Below the pieces are notes generated by a model, which did no database searches, was not told the DNA's origin, and saw nothing but the letters and a program-made list of their open reading frames with translations. DNA of 64,000 bases from Methylobacterium sp. J-090 (GTDB taxonomy: Bacteria > Pseudomonadota > Alphaproteobacteria > Rhizobiales > Beijerinckiaceae), in assembly GCF_022829345.1 (NCBI RefSeq), contig NZ_JAKSXV010000096.1:364344-428343 (forward strand), written 5' to 3'. Below, in pieces: positions 49,288 through 58,332 of this stretch; within the stretch, counting starts at the first letter, position 1, and each line of letters starts with the position of its first letter. Made by a program: the position numbers and the translations under genes.

Positions 49288-49962
49288 TCACCCCTCCGCG
49301 GCCACCTGCAACATGTCCACCGGCCCGTCCTGCGCGTCCGAAAACACGCCGGCCGTGAGGGTGCCGCCGAAGACGCAGGCGGTGTCGAGGTTGGTCCGGT
49401 GCCGGCGCAGGTCGGGCCGGCCGGTCAGTTGCGGCGTGTGGCCGTGGACGACGTGGCGGCCGAAATCGTAATCCGCGGACAGGAACGGCTCGCGAATCCA
49501 CAGGCGGGTCGGCACGTCCGGGTCGATGCCGGGCCGGCCGGGGCGGAAGCCGGCATGGACGTAGTAGCGCCGCGCATCCTCCCAGACCGTCGGCAGGGCC
49601 GACATCCAGTTCAGCACGTCGTGGGGCAGGGCCTGCGGGTCGCGGGTGCCGTAGGATTTGAGGGTCGCCACCCCGCCGTTCTCGAGCCAGGGCGCGGTGC
49701 CGAAGCCATCGCGGTAGGCCGTCAGCATTAGGCTCTCGTGGTTGCCCATGAGGCAGGTGACGGCGTCGGGCTCGGCGGTCTGGAGGGCGCGCAAGGTCGC
49801 GACGACGCCGGCACTGTCGGGGCCGCGATCGATGGCATCGCCGAGGAAGACGAGGCGGCGCGGGGCGCCGGCCCGGTGGGTGTCGATGGCGGCCAGGAGT
49901 CGCCGCAGGGCCTCGGCGCATCCGTGGATGTCGCCGATGGCGTAGGTCAGGCCGGTGGACAT
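49288..49962 (-). CDS. Metallophosphoesterase, Ser/Thr phosphatase-like
   Basis: A 224-residue calcineurin-type phosphoesterase with the two-metal motifs in order: 'YAIGDIHGCAEAL', 'FLGDAIDRGPDSAGV', 'CLMGNHE', and C-terminal His ligands in 'YYVHAG' and 'RHVVHGHTPQ'. It belongs with bacterial PrpA/ApaH-like Ser/Thr phosphatases; the natural substrate is unknown. The ATG at 49962 directly precedes the first metal motif. It lies 20 bp after the transglutaminase gene and is probably cotranscribed. Confidence 0.92.
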   Translation of the reverse strand: MSTGLTYAIGDIHGCAEALRRLLAAIDTHRAGAPRRLVFLGDAIDRGPDSAGVVATLRALQTAEPDAVTCLMGNHESLMLTAYRDGFGTAPWLENGGVATLKSYGTRDPQALPHDVLNWMSALPTVWEDARRYYVHAGFRPGRPGIDPDVPTRLWIREPFLSADYDFGRHVVHGHTPQLTGRPDLRRHRTNLDTACVFGGTLTAGVFSDAQDGPVDMLQVAAEG

Positions 49963-49982
49963 CGCGCCGTCGCGCCGGCCGG

Positions 49983-51035
49983 TCAGGCGACCTTCGTCAG
50001 GCCGGCGGCCGTTTTCGGGGCCGTCTGCGTCTCGGACGCCTTGGGACTCTCGGGCGTCTTCTGCGCCTCGGACGCCTTGGGACTCCCGGGCGACTCCGCC
50101 ACGGCAGCGCCGGGCGGAACGGCGGCTTTCTCCACCGCACGGGCCGGCGCGGCGGCCTTCGGCTTGTCCACCTGTCCGGGGACCGCGGCGGCCTGCTCTT
50201 TCGTGAGGATCGGCGTCGGCTTCTGGCCCGCCTCCAGAACCTCGTCCGTGTGCACGTCGAAGCGGATCAGCAGGGCCGTGGCGAAGCTCGTCGAGATCGC
50301 CACATCCGTGGCGTCGCGGCCCCGGGCGATGACGATGCGGCCGATGCGGCGGCGGTTGTTGCGCGCGTCGAAGGTGTGCCAGGCGCCGCCGAGATAGACC
50401 TCGAACCACGCCGAGAAGTCCGGCGGCGGCACCACGGGCACGCCGATATCGCCGAGGTAGCCCGTGCAGTAGCGCGCCGGGATGTTGAGGCAGCGGCAGA
50501 ACGCGACGGCGAGATGCGCGTAGTCGCGGCAGACGCCGCGCTGCTGGGTGTAGGCGTCGTAGGCCGAGCGGGTGGCGTCGGCGTCCTGATAGTTGAACTT
50601 GATGTGTTGATTGACGAAGTCGCACACGGCCTGGACCCGGGCCCAGCCCTCCGGCCCGGCCCCGAACAGCTCCCAGGCGATGTTCGAGAGCTTGTCGGTG
50701 TCGCAGTAGCGGCTGCCGAGGAGGAACCGCATGGCCTCGTCGGGCAAGTCCTGCACCGGATGCTGGACCGCGTCCGGCACCACCGGGTCGAGCTCGCCGG
50801 AATCGTGGACGAGGAAGTCCGTCGCCACGGTGATGCGGCCGGCGGGCGCCAGGATGCGGGTGGTGACGTTGCCGAAGGCGTCGCGGTACTGGTGCGCGTC
50901 CACCGGCGGATCGAACGTCATCACCTCCGGCGTGAGGATGTCCGCCGCCCGCGAGGGATGGACGCTCAGGAGGAACATCATCGGAGTCGGCTGGAACGTC
51001 TCGTACGTGATGGCATAACCGGTCCGGATCTTCAT
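49983..51035 (-). CDS. Transglutaminase-like protein with Pro/Ala-rich tail
   Basis: A 350-residue predicted transglutaminase-fold protein. After an N-terminal beta domain ('KIRTGYAITYETFQPTPMMF') comes the catalytic core with Cys in 'QQRGVCRDYAHLAVAFCRCL', His in 'GGAWHTFDARNNRRRIGRIV' and the Asp following it. The last 80 residues are disordered, with repeats of 'SPKASEAQKTPESPKASETQ' type. Such proteins are often proteases or peptide-crosslinkers; no signal peptide is evident. It is upstream of the phosphatase on the same transcript. Confidence 0.9.
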   Translation of the reverse strand: MKIRTGYAITYETFQPTPMMFLLSVHPSRAADILTPEVMTFDPPVDAHQYRDAFGNVTTRILAPAGRITVATDFLVHDSGELDPVVPDAVQHPVQDLPDEAMRFLLGSRYCDTDKLSNIAWELFGAGPEGWARVQAVCDFVNQHIKFNYQDADATRSAYDAYTQQRGVCRDYAHLAVAFCRCLNIPARYCTGYLGDIGVPVVPPPDFSAWFEVYLGGAWHTFDARNNRRRIGRIVIARGRDATDVAISTSFATALLIRFDVHTDEVLEAGQKPTPILTKEQAAAVPGQVDKPKAAAPARAVEKAAVPPGAAVAESPGSPKASEAQKTPESPKASETQTAPKTAAGLTKVA

Positions 51036-51345
51036 GATGGCGGCTATGCTCCAGTGCAAGCCCAAGCTGGACCTGTCGAAATCGGGGATAAAACAGACAA
51101 CGCCCGCAACAGATCGTCGTTGCACCGAAGCCTATGAATTATGGATCGGCCGGAGACTGATCCGAACACAGGCACCATCGTATATCCGGCCAGGATGCAG
51201 AGCCCGACACCGGGTGGCAAGGCGGCGCCGCGTTTTGCCGGTGCAGGATTGTTCGGACGTTGCCATCGGCGTCGATCGTCCGAAACCCATTCGGGTCCGA
51301 GCCTCCTTCAGGCCGAAGTCCCATGCAGGAAGAGGGCCAGCCCGC
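51036..51345. other. Gap between transglutaminase and aminotransferase genes
   Basis: 310 bp with no recognisable gene on either strand. It must hold the transglutaminase promoter at its left end. No hairpin with a T-run is evident for the aminotransferase gene that ends at its right edge. Confidence 0.45.
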
Positions 51346-52542
51346 TCAGCGGAGCCAGCCCCGAAGGCGCCGCACGGCGTCGGCGCAGTCCGCGTGGGAG
51401 CCGGCGAAGGAGAACCGGACGTGGTGGTGTCCCTCCGTCGCGTCGAAATCGAGCCCCGGGGTCGCGGCGATTCCGGCCTCGTCGAGCATGCGACGGCAGA
51501 AGCCGGCCGCGTCGTCGGTGAGGTTCGAGACATCGGCGTAGAGGTAGAACGCCCCGTCGGCGGGGTGGGTGCGGCCGAGGCCGAGGCCCGGGAACGCGTC
51601 GAGGAGCAGGGCGCGGTTGGCGGCGTAGCCGGCGCGCACGGCCTCGACCTCCTCCACGGCGTCGAAGGCCGCCATGGCCGCCACCTGCGACAGGTAGGGC
51701 GCCGAGATGAACAGGTTCTGGGCCAGCCGCTCGATCGCGCGCACCAGCCATTCGGGCACCACCATCCAGCCGATGCGCCAGCCGGTCATGCACCAGGTCT
51801 TCGAGAACGAGTTGATGACGACGGCGTCGGGGTCGTAGCGGAGCGCCGTGTCCGTCGGCACGCCGTAGCTCAGCCCGTGGTAGATCTCGTCGGAGATGAA
51901 GCGGGGGCCGAGGGCGCGGGCCGTGGCGCAGAGGTCGGCGAGGCGCTCGGGCGCGATGACCGTGCCGGAGGGGTTGGCCGGGCTCATCACCAGCACGCCG
52001 GCAAGCGGGTCCGCCGCGTGGAGCGCGCGCAGGCCCGCGCTCGTCGGGGCGTAGCGGTCCGTGTCCGCGAGCGGCAGGGGGGCCGGCACGAGGTCGAGGG
52101 CGTGCAGGATGCTGCGATAGGCGGGATAGCCCGGCTGCGGCACGGCGATCCGGGCGCCGGCGTCGAACAGCCCGAGGAAGGCCAGGATGAAGCCGGCGGA
52201 CGAGCCCGTGGTGACGACGATGCGCCCGGGCGCCACGTCGATGCCGTGGGTGTCGGCGTAGTGCCGGGCGATGCGGGCGCGCAGCGCCGGGAGGCCCAGG
52301 GCCTGGGTGTAGGGCAGGGCGCCGCCGGCGAGCGCGCCCTGCGCCGCCGCGATCACGGCGCGCGGGGCCGGCGCCGAGGGCTGGCCGACCTCCATGTGGA
52401 TCACGGCGTCGCCGCGCGCCTCCCGGGCGGCGGCGGCCGACATCACGTCCATGGCGAGGAACGGCGCGACGCGGGCGGCGCGTTGCGAGGGCAAGGGGGA
52501 GCTGGAGGACAAGCCGGCGGAGGGGGAAAGCAGAACCGTCAT
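51346..52542 (-). CDS. PLP-dependent class I/II aminotransferase
   Basis: A 398-residue fold-type I aminotransferase, amino acid substrate not predictable. Family residues are the 'GQPSAPAP' entry motif, 'YTQALGLPALRARIARHY', 'VTTGSSAGFILAF', the Asn in 'SPANPSGTVI', Asp/Tyr in 'FISDEIYHGLSYG', and the PLP-binding Lys in 'INSFSKTWCMTGWRIGWMV'. The ATG at 52542 has a strong GGAGG ribosome site directly before it. It is a single gene divergent from the DsbA-like gene. Confidence 0.94.
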   Translation of the reverse strand: MTVLLSPSAGLSSSSPLPSQRAARVAPFLAMDVMSAAAAREARGDAVIHMEVGQPSAPAPRAVIAAAQGALAGGALPYTQALGLPALRARIARHYADTHGIDVAPGRIVVTTGSSAGFILAFLGLFDAGARIAVPQPGYPAYRSILHALDLVPAPLPLADTDRYAPTSAGLRALHAADPLAGVLVMSPANPSGTVIAPERLADLCATARALGPRFISDEIYHGLSYGVPTDTALRYDPDAVVINSFSKTWCMTGWRIGWMVVPEWLVRAIERLAQNLFISAPYLSQVAAMAAFDAVEEVEAVRAGYAANRALLLDAFPGLGLGRTHPADGAFYLYADVSNLTDDAAGFCRRMLDEAGIAATPGLDFDATEGHHHVRFSFAGSHADCADAVRRLRGWLR

Positions 52543-52732
52543 CCTCCCTCCGTAAAGCCGTTCGCCCCGGGACGGAAACCGCGCCACGAGACGGAAACCG
52601 CGCCGCGCGGCCGTGCGCGATTGACCGGCCGCCGCGAAAACGCCTAACCCCGCCGATAGACGCACCCGATCTCGTGTCCGATCCTCTCCAGGCCGGCCGC
52701 GTTTCCCATCCGGTCGCCCCCCGCGAGGACGC

Positions 52733-53521
52733 ATGCCCCTGCTCCGGTCCCTACTCACCTCCGTCGTCCTGTTCGGCGCCTCCGCCGCCTGGGCCCAGAC
52801 CACCCCGCAGACGGCTCCGGCGGCGGCCCCGGTCTTCTCCGACACCCAGCGCCAGGCCATCGAGGCCATCGTCAAGGATTACCTCGTCAAGAATCCGGAC
52901 GTGCTGCAGGAGGCCATCGCCGAGGGCGAGAAGCGCGCCCAGGAGACCCAGAAGCTCGCCCAGGCCGCCGCCGTGAAGGAATCCCGCGAGACCCTGACCA
53001 ATTCGCCCCACGGCGTCGTCGTCGGCAACCCGGCGGGCGACGTCACCGTGGTGGAGTTCTTCGACTACAATTGCGGCTATTGCCGCAAGGCCCTCGGCGA
53101 CATCCAGACCCTGATCAAGTCCGATCCGAAGCTGCGCGTGGTCCTGCGCGACTTCCCCGTGCTCGGGGCCGAATCGCTCGAGGCCAGCAAGCTGGCGCTC
53201 GCGGCCAAGCAGCAGCTCAAGGCCGATCGGATGTTCGAATTCCACGTGAAGCTCCTGGAGACCAAGGGCCGGGTCACGGGCGAGCGCGCCCTGGCGGTGG
53301 CCAAGGAGATGGGCCTCGATACGGCGCGTCTCGCCAAGGATGCCCAGGGCCCCGAAGTGAAGACGGCGCTCTCCGAGAACGTGAGTCTCGGCGACAAGCT
53401 CGGCCTGTCCGGCACCCCGGCCTTCATCATCGGCGACGAGATCATCCCCGGCGCCGTCGGCGTCGACCCGATCCGCAAGACCATCAGCGACGTCCGGCAG
53501 TGCGGCCACGCCAGCTGCTGA
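52733..53521 (+). CDS. DsbA-family thiol:disulphide oxidoreductase
   Basis: A periplasmic thioredoxin-fold protein of 262 residues with a signal peptide (cleaved near 'AAWAQ'), an N-terminal helical dimerisation segment ('[20 protein letters not shown]') like that of Com1/ScsC-type DsbAs, and the active site CGYC at residues 114-117 in '[13 protein letters not shown]'. The cis-proline is in '[17 protein letters not shown]'. It could form or shuffle disulphides; the partner is unknown. It precedes accB, an order common in this group. Confidence 0.94.
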   Translation: MPLLRSLLTSVVLFGASAAWAQTTPQTAPAAAPVFSDTQRQAIEAIVKDYLVKNPDVLQEAIAEGEKRAQETQKLAQAAAVKESRETLTNSPHGVVVGNPAGDVTVVEFFDYNCGYCRKALGDIQTLIKSDPKLRVVLRDFPVLGAESLEASKLALAAKQQLKADRMFEFHVKLLETKGRVTGERALAVAKEMGLDTARLAKDAQGPEVKTALSENVSLGDKLGLSGTPAFIIGDEIIPGAVGVDPIRKTISDVRQCGHASC

Positions 53522-53606
53522 ACCGCCCGAACCCGCACGGGTCCCGAACCCGGGAGACCGCTGGCCTCCCGACGAAGAAACTTCCAGCCTGACGACGACC
53601 GAGCCG

Positions 53607-54101
53607 ATGCCCAAGGAGCCGATGTCCAAGAACGATCCCTTCGATCCGGAGCTCGTGCGCGAGCTCGCCAAGCTCATCACCGAGACGGATCTCACCGAGA
53701 TCGAGGTCGAGAAGGGCGACCTGCGCATCCGCGTCGCCCGCCGTATCGAGCCCGTCCACGTCCAGGTGGCGGCCCCCGCCCCGGCGCTGGCCGCCCTGGC
53801 CCCGGCGCCCCAGCCCGCGGCTGGTCCGGGCGCGGTCCCCGAGCGGGCGCGGGCGGGCGCGGGCCATCCCGGCGCCGTGCCCTCGCCCATGGTCGGCACC
53901 GCCTACCGCCGGCCGTCGCCGGACGCCAAGGTGTTCGTCGATGTCGGCTCGAAGGTCGAGGCGGGCGAGAAGGTCCTCCTCATCGAGGCGATGAAGACCT
54001 TCAACGAGATCGTGGCCCCCCGGGCCGGCACCGTCACGGCCGTCTTCGTCGAGGACGGCCAGCCCGTCGAGTTCGGCGAACCCCTCCTCGTCATCGAGTG
54101 A
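53607..54101 (+). CDS. accB: Biotin carboxyl carrier protein of acetyl-CoA carboxylase
   Basis: AccB carries biotin between the carboxylase and transferase parts of acetyl-CoA carboxylase in fatty acid synthesis. The 164 residues comprise the N-terminal helix ('[20 protein letters not shown]'), a Pro/Ala linker and the biotinyl domain with Lys in '[15 protein letters not shown]'. An ATG at 53622 is an alternative start ('SKNDPF'). It is 13 bp before accC, as usual, forming an operon. Confidence 0.97.
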   Translation: MPKEPMSKNDPFDPELVRELAKLITETDLTEIEVEKGDLRIRVARRIEPVHVQVAAPAPALAALAPAPQPAAGPGAVPERARAGAGHPGAVPSPMVGTAYRRPSPDAKVFVDVGSKVEAGEKVLLIEAMKTFNEIVAPRAGTVTAVFVEDGQPVEFGEPLLVIE

Positions 54102-54114
54102 GGCGCGAGGCATC

Positions 54115-55470
54115 ATGTTCGACAAGATCCTGATCGCCAATCGCGGCGAGATCGCCCTGCGCATCCTGCGCGCGGCCAAGGAACTCGGGATCGCGACCGT
54201 CGCCGTCCATTCCACGGCGGACGCCGACGCCATGCACGTGCGGCTCGCCGACGAGAGCGTGTGCATCGGCCCCCCGGCCGCCCGCGACAGCTACCTCAAC
54301 ATCCCCTCCATCATCGCCGCCTGCGAGATCACCGGGGCGGACGCGGTGCACCCCGGCTACGGCTTCCTGTCGGAGAACGCGCGCTTCGCCGAGGTGCTGG
54401 CGCACCACGAGATCGGGTTCATCGGCCCCAAGGCCGAGCATATCCGCATCATGGGCGACAAGATCGAGGCCAAGCGCACGGCGAAACGCCTCGGCATCCC
54501 GTGCGTTCCGGGGTCCGAGGGCGGCGTCGAGGACCCGGTGGAGGCCAGGCGCATCGCCGCCGAGATCGGCTATCCGGTGCTGGTGAAGGCGGCCTCCGGC
54601 GGCGGCGGCCGCGGCATGAAGGTGGCGCGCACGGAGGCCGACCTCGAGGAAGCCCTCGGCATGGCGCGCCAGGAGGCGAAGGCCGCCTTCGGCGACGACG
54701 CCGTCTACCTCGAAAAGTACCTAGAGAAGCCGCGCCACATCGAGGTGCAGGTGCTGGGCGACGGGCAGGGCAACGCCGTGCATCTGGCCGAGCGCGACTG
54801 CTCGCTCCAGCGCCGGCACCAGAAGGTGTGGGAGGAGGGCGGTTCGCCCGTCATCGACGAGGCGACGCGGGCCGAGATCGGCGGCATCTGCGCCCGGGCC
54901 ATGCAGGAGCTGAAGTACCTCGGCGCCGGCACGGTGGAGTTCCTCTACGAGGACGGCCGGTTCTACTTCATCGAGATGAACACCCGCATCCAGGTCGAGC
55001 ATCCGGTCACCGAGATGATCACCGGGATCGACCTCGTCAACGAGCAGATCCGGGTCGCCGCCGGCCTGCCGCTGTCGGTCACCCAGGACGAGATCAAGGT
55101 TTCGGGCCACGCCATCGAGTGCCGGATCAACGCCGAGCACCCGGCGACCTTCCGGCCGTCGCCGGGCCTCATCACCTACTTCCACCCGCCGGGCGGCCTC
55201 GGCGTGCGCGTCGATTCGGCGGTGTTCCAGGGGTATCGCATCCCGCCGCACTACGATTCGCTCATCGGCAAGCTCATCGTGCACGGGCGCACCCGCAACG
55301 AGTGCCTCATGCGCCTGCGCCGGGCACTCGACGAGTTCGTGGTCGACGGCGTCGACACCACGCTGCCCCTGTTCCGCACCCTGGTGCGCAACGCCGACGT
55401 CCTGAACGGCGCCTACGACATCCACTGGCTGGAGAACTTCCTGGCGGCGGGCGGCCTCGACGAGCCGTAG
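54115..55470 (+). CDS. accC: Biotin carboxylase of acetyl-CoA carboxylase
   Basis: AccC carboxylates biotin on AccB with ATP and bicarbonate. The 451-residue ATP-grasp protein shows '[20 protein letters not shown]', the glycine-rich lid '[18 protein letters not shown]', '[17 protein letters not shown]' and '[20 protein letters not shown]'. Length is standard. In most relatives aat follows directly; here an inserted segment of 1.9 kb separates them. Confidence 0.98.
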   Translation: MFDKILIANRGEIALRILRAAKELGIATVAVHSTADADAMHVRLADESVCIGPPAARDSYLNIPSIIAACEITGADAVHPGYGFLSENARFAEVLAHHEIGFIGPKAEHIRIMGDKIEAKRTAKRLGIPCVPGSEGGVEDPVEARRIAAEIGYPVLVKAASGGGGRGMKVARTEADLEEALGMARQEAKAAFGDDAVYLEKYLEKPRHIEVQVLGDGQGNAVHLAERDCSLQRRHQKVWEEGGSPVIDEATRAEIGGICARAMQELKYLGAGTVEFLYEDGRFYFIEMNTRIQVEHPVTEMITGIDLVNEQIRVAAGLPLSVTQDEIKVSGHAIECRINAEHPATFRPSPGLITYFHPPGGLGVRVDSAVFQGYRIPPHYDSLIGKLIVHGRTRNECLMRLRRALDEFVVDGVDTTLPLFRTLVRNADVLNGAYDIHWLENFLAAGGLDEP

Positions 55471-55672
55471 GGCCGCGACATCATCGGCGCCGGGCGCCGA
55501 TGACTTGCCCGAGTGCCGATACCTTGCCCGGGCACCGATGATGTGGGCCGATCTTTCGGAACGGGAACGGGACGCGGCGGACTTCGTTCATTCGGCAGAC
55601 CGCCGGACCGGCCGCGCCACCCGCGCGACCCGCCGGCCGGTACCGTACCCGAGCGTCCCGAGGAATTTTGTC

Positions 55673-55978
55673 ATGCGCCTGTCCCACCTTCTGATCGCGT
55701 CCGCGCTGCTCGCCACCCCGGCCCTGGCCCAGTCGCCGTCCGGCAATGTCGGCCAGCCCGAGCGCGGCGTGCCGCAGGCCGGCAACACGGCGGGCGGTCC
55801 CATCGACAAGCCCTCGACCCGCGACATGGCGCCGGCCCGGACCGGATCGATGCCGTCCGGCGAGAACGGCATGTCGCCGGGCGTGGGCGCCGTCGATTCG
55901 GCCAAGGGCGGCAATGCCGACGAGAACAACCGCCCGGTGCCGAACACCGGCGGCACCGCGGGCGGCCCGGCGCGCTAG
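55673..55978 (+). CDS. Small exported protein, paralogue 1
   Basis: Not recognised. The 101-residue product has a signal peptide ('SHLLIASALLATPALAQ') and a mature, disordered, Gly/Pro/Asn-rich part. It shares with the 111-residue protein at 56892 the blocks '[12 protein letters not shown]', 'PQAGNT', 'DSAKGGNA', 'NR-VPN-G-T-GGP'. The upstream frame is open but lacks a signal. A terminator follows. The two paralogues flank the DUF4926/DUF6883 pair, so the segment may be a unit. Confidence 0.75.
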   Translation: MRLSHLLIASALLATPALAQSPSGNVGQPERGVPQAGNTAGGPIDKPSTRDMAPARTGSMPSGENGMSPGVGAVDSAKGGNADENNRPVPNTGGTAGGPAR

Positions 55979-56008
55979 CCTTCTCGCGACAGCGTCCTCG
56001 ACGGCGCG

Positions 56009-56037
56009 AAGGCCGGTCCCGCGGGGCCGGCCTTTTT
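56009..56037. terminator. Rho-independent terminator between convergent genes
   Basis: AAGGCCGGTCC pairs with GGGCCGGCCTT (with one G-T pair) and is followed by a T-run. It lies between the stop of the first exported paralogue and the stop of the DUF6883 gene. Confidence 0.85.
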
Positions 56038-56042
56038 CGTGC

Positions 56043-56378
56043 CTACGAAGCCGCGGGATACGCTGTGACGAACTCGGCGTCCGGCCGACCGGGGCGGACG
56101 ATCCAGACGGACAGGATGCACGGATTGCGTCTGTCCGGGGTCTTGATGTTGCATCGGACGACGAACGTCAGGCCCCATCGATCGGAGATGGTTTTCTCGA
56201 CGGGGTTGCGATCCGGGTGCTGCGCGAGGGCGGCCGCCATGATCTCCCACCGGTCGACCGAGAAACCGAACGCCCGGAAGAACACCGATTTCGGACCACC
56301 GAGCTTGTGGGTGGGGTTGAGCAGATAGCGAGTGATTTTCGCCTGTGCGACGGCGCGCGGCGGGACCGTCGCGCTCAC
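56043..56378 (-). CDS. DUF6883-domain protein, intact copy
   Basis: A 111-residue protein matching the DUF6883 pattern: 'KITRYLLNPTHKLGGPKSVF', 'FRAFGFSVDRWEIMAAALAQ', 'RWGLTFVVRCNIKTPDRRNP' and 'CILSVWIVRPGRPDAEFVTA'. DUF6883 often occurs alone or at the C-terminus of large secreted or phage-linked proteins; function is unknown. Its start overlaps the DUF4926 gene by ATGA, as in the broken copy near 21.8 kb. A toxin, nuclease or binding role is possible but not shown. Confidence 0.8.
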   Translation of the reverse strand: MSATVPPRAVAQAKITRYLLNPTHKLGGPKSVFFRAFGFSVDRWEIMAAALAQHPDRNPVEKTISDRWGLTFVVRCNIKTPDRRNPCILSVWIVRPGRPDAEFVTAYPAAS

Positions 56379-56653
56379 GCGTCGGCCGGGGCCCGCGACA
56401 GGCTCGGTGCCGGAACCGTCACCACGGCCGGGAACGGGGCGACGAACTCGACCATGTAGGCTTCCCCGTCCGCCCAGACGGCGACGATGGCGCCCTCCGC
56501 GCCGACGGGAAGGGTCCGCCCATCGTCCAAGTCGACGGGAGCGGACAGCGTCACCATGCTGAATTCCGGCATGGGCGTCCGGGCAACGTCGGAGGCGCCA
56601 CTCTTACGGAGCGTGGATCGCGTGGACGGACCTGGGTGGGGAGGTGGGGGCAT
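56375..56653 (-). CDS. DUF4926-domain protein, copy 2
   Basis: A 92-residue protein: Pro-rich, basic N-terminus then a beta-rich core with 'VDLDDGRTLPVGAEGAIV', 'DGEAYMVEF' and 'PAVVTVPA', the DUF4926 pattern. The ATG at 56653 is chosen because it aligns with the start of the paralogue at 22073 and because the bases before it are similar in both (GCCTATGTT, GAACCGAGG). It is translated first and overlaps the DUF6883 gene by 4 bp. The DUF4926-before-DUF6883 order is the same in both copies. Confidence 0.78.
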   Translation of the reverse strand: MPPPPHPGPSTRSTLRKSGASDVARTPMPEFSMVTLSAPVDLDDGRTLPVGAEGAIVAVWADGEAYMVEFVAPFPAVVTVPAPSLSRAPADA

Positions 56654-56891
56654 CTTGCGCCTCGGTTCGCCATCGAACATAGGCGCCCGCCCGGTGCCTG
56701 TCAGCCACCCGCCGCAAACCCGATTTCGCGTGACATTTTGCCGACGCAGTTTTTCTGGGAACTGATTGCGCGCAATTGAATTGCCCAATCACACCGGACG
56801 GAAGACGATCGTTCCTCCAGCCGGGGCAAACGCTCCGCGCCACCCGGACACATCCCAAAACATCCCGCTCAAGACATCCCGAAAGACATCC

Positions 56892-57227
56892 ATGCGTTCC
56901 GTGACCCTCGCCGTCGCCGCCCTCGCCCTGTCCGTCACCGGCGCCCTGGCCCAGTCCCCCTCCGGCAATGTCGGCCAGCCCGAGCGGGCGTTCCCGCAGG
57001 CCGGCAACACCACCCGCGGTCCCCTCGACAATCCGTCCGTCACCGGCGCCTACCGCAACGCCGATACCGGCCTCCTCGATCTCGACGCCACCGGCAGCGT
57101 CGGACCCCGTCCGCTGCCGTCGAACAGCGAGGCGATCATCGTCGACTCGGCCAAGGGCGGCAACGCCGAGCAGATCAACCGCACCGTGCCGAACCTCGGC
57201 ACCACCTCGGGCGGCCCGGAGTTCTAA
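56892..57227 (+). CDS. Small exported protein, paralogue 2
   Basis: A 111-residue relative of the protein at 55673, with its own signal peptide ('[19 protein letters not shown]'). The shared blocks are '[11 protein letters not shown]', 'PQAGNT' and '[18 protein letters not shown]'. The middle contains an extra segment ('[19 protein letters not shown]'). The mature part has no cysteine and looks disordered. The ATG at 56892 is set by the signal peptide. It is divergent from the DUF4926 gene and closed by a UUCG-type terminator. Confidence 0.78.
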   Translation: MRSVTLAVAALALSVTGALAQSPSGNVGQPERAFPQAGNTTRGPLDNPSVTGAYRNADTGLLDLDATGSVGPRPLPSNSEAIIVDSAKGGNAEQINRTVPNLGTTSGGPEF

Positions 57228-57255
57228 GGCCTCCTGCAGGACCCGATTCGCGCAG

Positions 57256-57283
57256 CGGCGAAGCCTTCGGGCTTCGCCGTTTT
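57256..57283 (+). terminator. Rho-independent terminator with UUCG loop
   Basis: CGGCGAAGCC pairs with GGCTTCGCCG around TTCG and is followed by TTTT. Confidence 0.88.
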
Positions 57284-57342
57284 GCGTCGGGAGCGGTGCT
57301 TCCGCCCTGGCGTTCCGGCGTCGGCCACGCCACAGTCCCGGC

Positions 57343-58011
57343 ATGCACGACGCAGACCGCGTGGACATCACGCCCGAGATCCTGCTCAAGGCCTACGCGG
57401 CGGGCATCTTCCCCATGGCGGAGGATGCGGACGATCCGGCGATCTACTGGGTCGAGCCCAAGGCGCGCGGTATCCTGCCGCTGGACGGTTTCCACGTCGC
57501 CAAGCGCCTCGCCCGCACCGTGCGGGCGGATGGGTTCGAGGTCCGGGTCGATCACGATTTCGACGCGGTGATCGGGGGCTGCGCCGCCCCGCGCCGGGAC
57601 GCCGAGAAGACCTGGATCAACGCCCGCATCCGCGACCTCTACGGCGCCCTGTTCGACGCCGGCCACGCCCACACGGTGGAGGTCTACGCCGAGGGCCGCC
57701 TCGTCGGCGGCCTCTACGGCGTGTCCCTCGGCGCGGCCTTCTTCGGCGAGAGCATGTTCCACACCGTCCGGGACGCCTCGAAGGTGGCCCTGGTCCACCT
57801 CGTCGCCCGCCTGCGGGCCGGCGGCTACCGCCTCGCCGACACCCAGTTCGTCACCGACCACCTGCTGCAGTTCGGCGCCGAGGAGGTGCCGCGCCACGTC
57901 TACAAGCGGCGTCTGGCCGACGCGATCACCCATTCGGCCGATTGGGACGTGTGGCCGCGCGGCGTGATCATCGACGGACAAACCGCGCTGGCGGCGCTCG
58001 CGGCGCCTTGA
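57343..58011 (+). CDS. aat: Leucyl/phenylalanyl-tRNA-protein transferase
   Basis: Aat adds Leu or Phe to proteins with N-terminal Arg or Lys, marking them for ClpAP (N-degron pathway). The 222 residues include '[19 protein letters not shown]', '[18 protein letters not shown]', '[20 protein letters not shown]', '[19 protein letters not shown]' and '[20 protein letters not shown]', all standard. ATG at 57343 gives family length. It normally sits right after accC in related genomes; here an insertion lies between. Confidence 0.97.
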   Translation: MHDADRVDITPEILLKAYAAGIFPMAEDADDPAIYWVEPKARGILPLDGFHVAKRLARTVRADGFEVRVDHDFDAVIGGCAAPRRDAEKTWINARIRDLYGALFDAGHAHTVEVYAEGRLVGGLYGVSLGAAFFGESMFHTVRDASKVALVHLVARLRAGGYRLADTQFVTDHLLQFGAEEVPRHVYKRRLADAITHSADWDVWPRGVIIDGQTALAALAAP

Positions 58012-58102
58012 GGAAAAAGTTCTAAGGATGACGCAGGGCGCGCGCGGGTCCGGTGGCTCCATCGTGGCGACCGGGTTCGGACATCGTGCGAGCAGCGCGG
58101 GT

Positions 58103-58197
58103 CTCCTCTCCTGGAAGGAGAGGGACAGGGTGAGGTGTGCGAGCTTTCCGGAGCGTCCACGACCCTCACCCCAACCCTCTCCCAGACAGGAGAGGGA
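58103..58197 (-). repeat. Palindromic intergenic element, copy G
   Basis: Minus-oriented copy of the subtype of copy F: right half GTCCACGACCCTCACCCCAA then CCCTCTCCCAGACAGGAGAG. It lies in the 321-bp gap between aat and the DUF2155 gene. No gene is seen in the rest of the gap. Confidence 0.88.
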
Positions 58198-58332
58198 GCA
58201 CCATTGCGCCCGACGCCGACGCAGCATGCCTCTCGAAATCCACTGCCGAACCGATCGGTGAATCCAGTCGGCGTGAGGGGAAGCGCGCTTCGACCGCTGC
58301 GGTTGGCAACGCCGTTCGGACCGCCCGTCAGC

